A stretch of DNA of 17,134 nt from DASVSL01 sp036388095 (GTDB taxonomy: Bacteria > Patescibacteriota > Saccharimonadia > Saccharimonadales > Saccharimonadaceae): the NCBI GenBank assembly GCA_036388095.1, contig DASVSL010000019.1:1-17134 (forward strand). Direction: 5' to 3'. Below are positions 7,134 to 12,484 of this stretch, in pieces. The position numbers and the translations under genes are program-made. The stretch's first letter is position 1. The number at the start of each line of letters is the position of its first letter. The notes beneath the pieces were generated by a model, which ran no database searches, was not told the DNA's origin, and saw only the letters and a list, made by a program, of their open reading frames with translations.

Positions 7134-8163
7134 GCTGCTCCAGCCGGTTTTTCGCGATCGATTGTACGATTGCCGTCGACACGATAACTATTCCAGCTAA
7201 GCCGGCGAGGGCCTCTGGGATGTCAAAAAATAGTCCAATGAGTAGTACAACGGCGAGCAGGCCAATCGTATAATGCGCCCCATGCTCCAGATAGCGATAG
7301 GCCTTTAAGACACTGCGGCGGACCATAAAGAGAGTTAGAGATCGCACCCATAGCGCGCCGACCCCCAGCCCGATCGCGATGATGATAACGTTCTGCGTCA
7401 CGGCAAACGCCCCAATCACCCCGTCAAAGCTGAAGCTTGCGTCGAGGACTTCGAGGTACATAAATGCGGTAAAGCCGGCTAGACCAGTCTTTTTGATAGC
7501 GTTACCCGCACTGTCATTTTCCTGATGGCGCGTAAAGAGCTCGGCGAGCCCATGAATCCCGAGATATATTACGATCCCAAGTAATCCGGCGATCAACGTC
7601 TCGCGCGGGTGTTCGTTAAACGGCAAACTGCTAAGGCAGAGCAAAATAACCAGGCAGGTCAGTACATATATCCACCAGCGACCGAGTCGCTGCAACGGAC
7701 GTTCGATGATATCGATCCAGCGGATTTTTCGCGATGGATCAAAGAAAAAATGTAGACACAGCATCAGCAGGAACATACCGCCGAACGCCGCAATCGATGG
7801 ATGCGCCCGTTCAAGTGCGGCCGCATATTCATCGGGTCGGTCGAGGGCCAGTTCGATCACTTGACCGGCCGGCAGACCAGCACCAGCCATAACGATGACA
7901 ATAGGAAAGACGAGTCTCATACCAAAGACGGCGATAAAAATACCAACCGTCATGAAGATTCGTTGCCAAAATTCGCTCACCGTCGACAGCACCTTGGCGT
8001 TGATGATGGCGTTTTCGAAACTAAACGTGATTTCGACTAGTATCAGTACAAGTGCCAGTAGCATCGCGACTGGACCGAGAAAATACCCAACAGCGACCAA
8101 CGATCCGAGAGTAATGAGGCCCGAAATAAAGAAGATCCGGACCGGATGGTGGCTGTGCAACAT
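7117..8163 (-). CDS. DUF475 / TerC-like integral membrane protein
   Basis: This 348-aa protein with about nine TM segments resembles the DUF475 family, related to TerC. It has two copies of the acidic TM signature: VEITFSFENAI (43-53) and LEVLDASFSFDGVIGAFA (237-254). The conserved Glu and Asp in TerC relatives are thought to bind metal ions, and some members export manganese or affect tellurite resistance. The role here is therefore likely ion transport or metal homeostasis, as an inference. The ATG at 8163 lies 7 nt downstream of a TATACT box, which fits a leaderless transcript; no Shine-Dalgarno is visible. It begins 4 nt after the upstream gene stop, so it can also be read with it. Its 3' end overlaps the PAP2 gene. 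Confidence 0.88.
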   Translation of the reverse strand: MLHSHHPVRIFFISGLITLGSLVAVGYFLGPVAMLLALVLILVEITFSFENAIINAKVLSTVSEFWQRIFMTVGIFIAVFGMRLVFPIVIVMAGAGLPAGQVIELALDRPDEYAAALERAHPSIAAFGGMFLLMLCLHFFFDPSRKIRWIDIIERPLQRLGRWWIYVLTCLVILLCLSSLPFNEHPRETLIAGLLGIVIYLGIHGLAELFTRHQENDSAGNAIKKTGLAGFTAFMYLEVLDASFSFDGVIGAFAVTQNVIIIAIGLGVGALWVRSLTLFMVRRSVLKAYRYLEHGAHYTIGLLAVVLLIGLFFDIPEALAGLAGIVIVSTAIVQSIAKNRLEQRDTTH

Positions 8164-8167
8164 GTAT

Positions 8168-8584
8168 CTAAGTATACGCTAAAACGTGGCGACTACTCCG
8201 TCGCGTCGATAATCGCGCGACTCGTTTTTGAATACATTCTTCGAATTTCCGCTCACTCCAACCCCGCTCGCGTAGCTCTGTCTTGATGCGACCAGTAAGA
8301 GCAATGTAGTAGCTGAGCCGGTCTTTGAACCCGTGCCGCTTCAGTATCGTCTCAAACGGAACAGCCGTTTTAAGCTCGCGGCGCAGTTCTACCGGGTCGA
8401 TCCCGAGTACACTCGCTCGTAGTTCATGCTTACGATCATGGTGCTGGTAAATGCGTTCGAGTTTCTTCAATGCCGCAGCTCGCGAGTGGCCACGCCGACT
8501 GAATGCCGATGCATCAATTGGCGATAAGGCAATCACACTGATCATCGCTATGCTTACGAGTGTCCGAGAGGTGAGTTTGACCAT
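8168..8584 (-). CDS. Small secreted basic helical protein, function unknown
   Basis: This 138-aa protein has a classic signal peptide (basic start, hydrophobic core 8-22, likely cleavage after ASA at 25-27). The mature part is strongly basic, predicted helical, rich in Arg, Lys and Glu, with a single Cys (C116). Its central part, from LGIDPVELRRELK onward, resembles loosely the short helical units of secreted DUF2680-like proteins, but I would not assign that family. The ATG at 8584 has AAGGAG 7 nt upstream, and a TATACT box lies about 45 nt before it. It is the first of five minus-strand genes running to rmuC and is divergent from the 44-codon ORF. Confidence 0.82.
   Translation of the reverse strand: MVKLTSRTLVSIAMISVIALSPIDASAFSRRGHSRAAALKKLERIYQHHDRKHELRASVLGIDPVELRRELKTAVPFETILKRHGFKDRLSYYIALTGRIKTELRERGWSERKFEECIQKRVARLSTRRSSRHVLAYT
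8171..8176 (-). promoter_or_regulatory. -10 box of the TerC-like gene, leaderless type
   Basis: TATACT on the minus strand ends 7 nt before the ATG at 8163 and lies just inside the 3' end of the preceding gene. No good -35 is visible. Confidence 0.5.
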
Positions 8585-8629
8585 AGTTTCTCCTTTTGTG
8601 TTGACGATATTTGGAGTGGTGGTCTATCT

Positions 8630-8635
8630 AGTATA
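8630..8635 (-). promoter_or_regulatory. -10 box heading the five-gene minus-strand run
   Basis: TATACT on the minus strand lies 45 nt before the ATG at 8584. The predicted leader of about 40 nt carries AAGGAG. The -35 is weak (T-rich sequence around 8653-8659). Confidence 0.5.
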
Positions 8636-8705
8636 CGACCGCGATTTGAGTGAAAAGAAAGTGCTTTTGGCAACAGGCCATTCTGAGAAATATCCCAGCA
8701 TAAGG

Positions 8706-8719
8706 GTGATAAATATCAC
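8706..8719. promoter_or_regulatory. Palindrome, possible operator
   Basis: GTGATAAATATCAC is a perfect inverted repeat with 6-nt arms and a 2-nt centre. It lies in the divergent region between 8584 and 8779, just upstream of the candidate promoter of the 44-codon ORF. The symmetry is seen; binding by a regulator is inference. Confidence 0.4.
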
Positions 8720-8723
8720 ATAC

Positions 8724-8747
8724 TGTTCAAGCTTAAACAGGTATTCT
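8724..8747 (+). promoter_or_regulatory. Candidate promoter with imperfect palindrome for the 44-codon ORF
   Basis: TGTTCAAGCTTAAACA (8724-8739) is symmetric except for one base pair (8-nt half-sites) and lies directly before TATTCT (8742-8747), a possible -10. Start of transcription would be about 8754, giving a 25-nt leader with AAAGGAGG. The palindrome would occupy the -35/-10 spacer, a typical repressor position. No good -35 is visible. Confidence 0.35.
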
Positions 8748-8778
8748 CTGGCTGTCACATAAAAAAAGGAGGAAACAT

Positions 8779-8913
8779 ATGACAGACAGTTCGCAACATG
8801 AGCATGACCTACCGAAACCTGGAATCGTCTACGCGATACCGGAAAATACCCACGCAGATTTGGACCTACAGGACGAATTTGACCCGTATTCTCGCCAAGG
8901 TAGCCGCTACTAG
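8779..8913 (+). CDS. 44-residue acidic small protein, function unknown
   Basis: This ORF begins with ATG preceded by AAAGGAGG at 7 nt, a consensus Shine-Dalgarno and the strongest in the window. The 44-aa product is soluble, without a TM or signal peptide. It has His and Asp near the start, a central KPGIVYAIPEN, an acidic DLDLQDEFDP stretch, and a short basic, aromatic end (SRQGSRY). I do not recognise it. It has its own likely promoter with inverted repeats and its own terminator (8945-8975), immediately before the histidine kinase promoter, so it appears to be an independent transcription unit. The coding call rests on the ribosome-binding site and the flanking signals. A non-coding or leader-peptide role is an alternative. 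Confidence 0.65.
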   Translation: MTDSSQHEHDLPKPGIVYAIPENTHADLDLQDEFDPYSRQGSRY

Positions 8914-8944
8914 GCCCCGTATATAAGCTCATATCCATCATTTT

Positions 8945-8975
8945 GGCAGTCGGGCATATGCTCGGCTGCCTTTCT
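8945..8975 (+). terminator. Intrinsic terminator after the 44-codon ORF
   Basis: GGCAGTCGGG (8945-8954) pairs with CTCGGCTGCC (8961-8970) as a 10-bp stem with two G-T wobbles and a 6-nt loop, followed directly by TTTCT. It ends 14 nt before the histidine kinase -10 box. Confidence 0.75.
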
Positions 8976-8988
8976 ATTGAAAACTAGC

Positions 8989-8994
8989 TATACT
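8989..8994 (+). promoter_or_regulatory. Histidine kinase -10 box, leaderless type
   Basis: TATACT ends 8 nt before the ATG at 9003. There is no Shine-Dalgarno in the 8-nt gap and no convincing -35 upstream. The terminator of the preceding ORF isolates it from read-through. Confidence 0.55.
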
Positions 8995-9002
8995 TACTTC
9001 AT

Positions 9003-10670
9003 ATGAACAGAGAGCCTGCCAGCTACGAACTGGACGACGTTGCAAAGCGGACCCAGTGGTATGTCGGCGTACGGCTATTCTTGTTGCTGACAATTATCGT
9101 TCCCGGTGTCCTGTCCCTTATCGCCCTGGAAGGCATCAGCCAACAAGTCAGGGTTGATACGGCCCTCAGTATCGCGGCCATCGCCAGTAACTTGCTGTTC
9201 TTCGGCTTGACCAAAGTCAGCCGAAGCGTTCGGTACCAACATTACCTGACGGCGTTTTGGGTCATGCTTGATGTCGGCCTGATTAGCCTGATCATCGCCA
9301 CGAATGGCGGCATCGAAAGCAGGCTGCCGATTCTCTATACCATTCCGATTCTGATCGCAGGAGCGCTGTTCAACCGTCGCGCAATCTATATCACCGCTAT
9401 CGCATCGGCAATTTTATATATAAGTATCGTTGGTGGCGAATTATCGGGTTTGGTTCGTCCGCACGGAAGCTTTCCTGAGCTGCGTGAAAACGTTGGCTAT
9501 GTCACGATCACCGTTTTTTTCTTCCCTGCAGTCCTTTTATTGATTGCAGTGGCTGTTGATTTCATCACGACGCTTTTATCAACCCGGCAACGCCAACTGC
9601 GTGAAAGTCTGCAGGCGCTCGAAACCGCGCAGGAAATTGCCAAGCTAGGCAGTTGGGAGTGGGATATTGCGCGAGATGAAATCGTCTGGTCGAAGCAACT
9701 CCATAAGATCTACGGTGTGCCTGAAACAGATACGCCGATGTCGTATGCACAGTACGTAAAGATGCTCGGCCCGGATGATGTCGCCGAGCACAAAAAGATT
9801 ATCTTGCAAGCGATGAATGACAAAGTAGAATTTCAAGTTGATCACGAAATCATCCGCCCTGACGGGAGCGTCGGCTACGTACACGGCGAAGGACGACCCG
9901 TTCTCGGCAAGGACGGCGTTCTAAAGAAAATGTCCGGCACCGCCCAGGACATGACCGAAAGCTACCTGCTGGATTCGGCCAAACGTGATTTTGTCGCGCT
10001 CGCGTCTCATCAGCTACGGACACCTGCGAGTGGGGTGAAGGCGTTTTTATCATTATTAATGGACGGACACGGCGGCCCTTTGAGTCCACCGGCACAAAAT
10101 TTTGCACAGCAGGCGTATGACGCGAATGATCGCCAACTCGAGATCATTGACGCTCTGTTGAGCCTGGCAGCCATTGAATCAGGTAAGATGCTGATCGCTC
10201 GAACGCCCCTTGATCTACGCAGTTTGCTTAATCAGTGTATTCCGATCCACCAACAAAAAGTCGTCCAGAAACGGCAGCGACTCAAAGTAGTGAAGTCTCG
10301 TCGCCGCATCATGGTTAATGCCGACGAAACCGCCCTCAAGATGGTGATCGACAATCTACTGAGCAACGCCATCAATTACACACCCGAGGGTGGCCGCATC
10401 ACTGTCACCATCCGGGCGAGTTCAGCTTCGGCCTTTATCGACGTCGCGGACACAGGCATTGGAATAGCAAAACAAGATCTGCCAATGCTATTTGGCAAAT
10501 TTAACCGGCTCAACGCACCGGCGAGTAAGACTGTCGGCGGTTCAGGGCTTGGTCTGTATATCGCCAAGCAGATCGTCGATCGCCATGGCGGGACCATCAG
10601 CGTACGTTCGGCCGTGGGCGAAGGAAGCGCCTTCACCATGAGGTTGCCGCTTTTTCATCGAGTGCGGTAA
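9003..10670 (+). CDS. Membrane-bound PAS sensor histidine kinase
   Basis: This 555-aa protein is the sensor of a two-component system. Residues about 20-192 contain six or so TM segments with short loops and no large extracellular domain, so it may sense a membrane or intramembrane signal. A PAS_3-like domain follows (about 205-320, LGSWEWDIARDEIVWS to GTAQDMTE). Then come the HisKA domain, with phospho-accepting H336 in FVALASHQLRTP, and the HATPase domain: N box DNLLSNAINYTPEGG (450-464), G1 DTGIGI (483-488), F box FGKFNR (497-502) and G2 GGSGLGLYI (512-520). All key residues look intact. The ATG at 9003 is 8 nt from a TATACT box, implying a leaderless mRNA. The response regulator follows after 25 nt and is its probable partner. 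Confidence 0.95.
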   Translation: MNREPASYELDDVAKRTQWYVGVRLFLLLTIIVPGVLSLIALEGISQQVRVDTALSIAAIASNLLFFGLTKVSRSVRYQHYLTAFWVMLDVGLISLIIATNGGIESRLPILYTIPILIAGALFNRRAIYITAIASAILYISIVGGELSGLVRPHGSFPELRENVGYVTITVFFFPAVLLLIAVAVDFITTLLSTRQRQLRESLQALETAQEIAKLGSWEWDIARDEIVWSKQLHKIYGVPETDTPMSYAQYVKMLGPDDVAEHKKIILQAMNDKVEFQVDHEIIRPDGSVGYVHGEGRPVLGKDGVLKKMSGTAQDMTESYLLDSAKRDFVALASHQLRTPASGVKAFLSLLMDGHGGPLSPPAQNFAQQAYDANDRQLEIIDALLSLAAIESGKMLIARTPLDLRSLLNQCIPIHQQKVVQKRQRLKVVKSRRRIMVNADETALKMVIDNLLSNAINYTPEGGRITVTIRASSASAFIDVADTGIGIAKQDLPMLFGKFNRLNAPASKTVGGSGLGLYIAKQIVDRHGGTISVRSAVGEGSAFTMRLPLFHRVR

Positions 10671-10695
10671 AATAAACGTCATAAGGAGCACACGA

Positions 10696-11058
10696 GTGGC
10701 GAACATACTATTGATCGAGGACGACATCCCCCTGCAAGAAGCCTACGGCTTCATTCTTCGGGCGTCCGGTCATAACGTTGCGTCCGCTTTGAATGGTAAA
10801 GAGGGTCTTACGCAAGCTCGCAAATCCGTGTATGACATCATATTGCTCGATGTTCACATGCCTATCATGGACGGCTGGGATTTTTTACGCGCCTACCAGG
10901 CAGACAAACCCGACGTCACCAAGATCATTGTTTTTTCAAACATGGTCGAGCCGGACCTTGAGCGCGCCGCAGCCGAGCTTGGTGCCGATCGCTCAGTTTT
11001 GAAGTCGTCAATGACGCCAAGCAGTATGCTGAGCTTGATTCGCGATCTGACTGACTAG
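10696..11058 (+). CDS. Single-domain response regulator (receiver only)
   Basis: This 120-aa protein is a CheY-like receiver domain and nothing more. Acidic pair E8/D9/D10 (LIEDD), phospho-acceptor D52 (ILLDVHMP), S81 at the Thr/Ser switch position (IIVFSN) and K103 (SVLKSS) are all present, so it should be phosphorylatable. It has no DNA-binding or enzymatic output domain, so it must act by protein contact or pass the phosphate on. The start is GTG 10696 with AAGGAG 7 nt upstream. It follows the kinase by 25 nt on the same strand, which strongly suggests co-transcription and pairing with it. A small hairpin overlaps its stop codon. Confidence 0.94.
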   Translation: MANILLIEDDIPLQEAYGFILRASGHNVASALNGKEGLTQARKSVYDIILLDVHMPIMDGWDFLRAYQADKPDVTKIIVFSNMVEPDLERAAAELGADRSVLKSSMTPSSMLSLIRDLTD

Positions 11059-11072
11059 TCCCTGAGGACTAG
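11055..11072 (+). terminator. Possible weak terminator after the response regulator
   Basis: CTAGTCC and GGACTAG form a 7-bp perfect stem with a CTGA loop, overlapping the stop codon. The T-run (11097-11102 region, about 20 nt further) is not directly adjacent, so termination would be inefficient or the hairpin may only protect the mRNA end. Confidence 0.35.
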
Positions 11073-11102
11073 CTGAGGAAATAAAATTTTTTGACTCTTT
11101 AC

Positions 11103-11137
11103 GTGAGCTGACACGTTGACTCACCTTGTCATCTCAC
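11103..11137. repeat. Inverted repeat with alternative pairing, between regulator and Rpf genes
   Basis: GTGAG-C-TGACA (11103-11113) pairs with TGTCA-T-CTCAC (11127-11137): ten base pairs around one mismatch, with a 13-nt loop. The loop holds a second CTCAC (11120-11124) that could pair with the same GTGAG instead. The role is unknown; it may be a DNA operator or an RNA switch. Confidence 0.4.
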
Positions 11138-11166
11138 ATATGCTTGATCCTGCGTGTTTTTTCTGG

Positions 11167-11204
11167 GAGGTGTGTGAAAACACATCTCTTACCCCTGTTA
11201 TAAG
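11167..11204 (+). promoter_or_regulatory. Promoter and operator-like repeat of the LysM-Rpf gene
   Basis: An extended -10, TGTTATAAG (11196-11204), lies about 44 nt before the ATG. Just upstream, GAGGTGTG (11167-11174) and CACATCTC (11181-11188) form an 8-bp inverted repeat with one G-T mismatch and a 6-nt centre. It covers the -35 position, where a repressor or activator could bind. Confidence 0.45.
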
Positions 11205-11248
11205 CTAGATCATTAACGTACAGACTGGGGACGCAAAAGGAGGTTACA

Positions 11249-11866
11249 ATGCGAATATCAATCTTAGCGAGCGCAGCCATCATTGGCGCTGCGATTGTCG
11301 GCCTAGCCGGTACGGGCGAAGTAAGTGCAGCGCCGACTGCCAGTCTCGTGACAGTAAGTCCTGGTGACAGTCTGAGTAAACTTGCTGGCACTCATCAAAC
11401 ATCAGTCGGTCGACTCTATTCGGCCAATGAAGCGGTCAATCATCCGGATATCATCTATGCCGGTCAAGCGCTTCGAGTTCCGGCCGACAGCGAAGCACTA
11501 CCGGAACGAGCACTGCCGCAAGCTACAGTTGCTGCTCCAGAACCGACCGCACCCGTCGCCGCTCAGACCCCGACCGAAGCACCACGAGCGCCTCAGGCTA
11601 CGCAAACCACTGCACCAGTCGTACCGTCTGGTAGCGTGTGGGACAGCCTCGCGATATGTGAATCGGGTGGCAACTGGGCGATCAACACTGGCAATGGCTT
11701 TTACGGAGGCTTACAGTTTACGACCTCAAGCTGGCAAGCTGTCGGCGGCACCGGGCTTCCAAGCCAGGCGAGCCGTGAAGAACAGATCTCGCGTGCGCAA
11801 TCGCTCCAGGCAATCCAAGGCTGGGGTGCATGGCCGGCATGCGCGGCCAAGCTCGGGCTTCGCTAG
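11249..11866 (+). CDS. Secreted LysM + Rpf-type peptidoglycan hydrolase
   Basis: This 205-aa exported protein has a signal peptide (1-28, cleavage near VSAA). One LysM peptidoglycan-binding domain follows (about 33-78, VSPGDSLSKLA to AGQALRVP), then a Pro/Ala/Thr/Gln-rich linker (79-127). The C-terminal domain (128-205) is of the resuscitation-promoting-factor (transglycosylase-like) type. It has catalytic Glu E138 in CESGGNWAINTGNGFYGG, the GLQFTTSSW element, and a C137/C198 pair matching the Rpf disulfide. Such domains cleave peptidoglycan glycan strands and, in actinobacteria, stimulate growth of dormant cells. The start has AGGAGG 5 nt upstream. It follows the two-component genes and has its own promoter and a strong terminator. 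It could remodel its own wall or that of a host cell; the latter is inference. Confidence 0.94.
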   Translation: MRISILASAAIIGAAIVGLAGTGEVSAAPTASLVTVSPGDSLSKLAGTHQTSVGRLYSANEAVNHPDIIYAGQALRVPADSEALPERALPQATVAAPEPTAPVAAQTPTEAPRAPQATQTTAPVVPSGSVWDSLAICESGGNWAINTGNGFYGGLQFTTSSWQAVGGTGLPSQASREEQISRAQSLQAIQGWGAWPACAAKLGLR

Positions 11867-11886
11867 AACCGATCGGCCCCTTCATC

Positions 11887-11921
11887 AAAAACACCTTCGC
11901 GGCAGACGCGAAGGTGTTTTT
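11887..11921. terminator. Strong terminator after the LysM-Rpf gene
   Basis: A perfect stem of 15 pairs (11887-11901 with 11907-11921) encloses a 5-nt loop GCAGA. The GC-rich core is flanked by A and T runs, so it can act on either strand. It lies 21 nt after the stop codon. Confidence 0.9.
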
Positions 11922-11940
11922 AACTATGGAATCAAAATAG

Positions 11941-11973
11941 CTATGTGCTATCATCAAACCAATAGCAGCATAG
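11941..11973. repeat. Long inverted repeat before the tail-fibre-like gene
   Basis: CTATGTGCTAT (11941-11951) pairs with ATAGCAGCATAG (11962-11973) through 11 base pairs with one bulged G and a 10-nt loop. It overlaps an extended -10 candidate, TGCTATCAT (11946-11954), and lies just upstream of GGAGGGG (about 11980). It could be an operator or a leader hairpin. No T-run follows, so it is not a terminator. Confidence 0.45.
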
Positions 11974-11996
11974 ATGTGCGGAGGGGCTGAAGTAGA

Positions 11997-12476
11997 ATGT
12001 CATTCGATCCAAGCGGTGGAGCAATATCGGGCGCAAGCGACGTCGCGTTAAATAACCCGGCCAATACTAATATTTTTTCCTACAATGGTACGTTGCAAAA
12101 ATGGCAAAATACTTCCCTCACCGGACAGGTCTCACTCGCAACTGGCGGAGGCGCTGAAACGATCAGCACGATCGGCTCGGCGACTGGTGCGGTCACACTC
12201 AATCTCGCCAATGGAAACGTTTTTAACGTCACATTGACAGGCAATACAACGTTTACCTTCAGTGGTGCGACGGCAGGGAGGGCTTGTTCATTATCGCTTT
12301 ACCTGACGGAAAACGCTACCGGCGGTTATGGTGTCACGTGGCCTAGCTCGGTCAAATGGTCCGGTGGTGCGCCGACACTCGCTACCGCTGCCGGGAACGT
12401 CAACATACTTGTATTTGAAACCCTCAACGGCGGTACGACCTGGTTCGGTTCGCTCGTCGGCGCTAACTTCGCGTAA
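11997..12476 (+). CDS. Phage tail-fibre-like beta-rich protein without signal peptide
   Basis: This 159-aa protein is rich in Gly, Ser, Thr, Asn and Ala. The C-terminal part (about 60-159) resembles a domain common in phage tail fibres and receptor-binding proteins: AVTLNLANGNVFNVTLTGN, then a WPSSVKW turn and an ending of the type NILVFETLNGGTTWFGSLVG. The N-terminal 55 residues look like a short attachment or oligomerisation part. There is no signal peptide, TM or LPXTG motif. GGAGG lies about 12 nt before the ATG, a long but usable spacing. The stop is only 8 nt before the five-cohesin gene, so the two are very likely one operon. I see no other phage gene in the window, so a domesticated or borrowed fibre domain is more likely than a prophage. 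Confidence 0.8.
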   Translation: MSFDPSGGAISGASDVALNNPANTNIFSYNGTLQKWQNTSLTGQVSLATGGGAETISTIGSATGAVTLNLANGNVFNVTLTGNTTFTFSGATAGRACSLSLYLTENATGGYGVTWPSSVKWSGGAPTLATAAGNVNILVFETLNGGTTWFGSLVGANFA

Positions 12477-12484
12477 GCAGACTC

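Noticed and set aside
11059..11248. c-di-AMP (ydaO-type) riboswitch before the Rpf gene, as known in actinobacteria
   Set aside because: I looked for the conserved riboswitch core and did not find it. The predicted leader after the -10 at 11199 is only about 40 nt, too short for that aptamer.
11382..11990. Plus-strand open frame of 202 codons
   Set aside because: It overlaps the LysM-Rpf gene in another frame and runs through its terminator. Its composition (many Arg, Ser, His) is that of a shadow frame.
11997..12476. Prophage remnant
   Set aside because: Only one fibre-like gene is present. No integrase, terminase, capsid, portal or attachment-site repeats are visible in the window.
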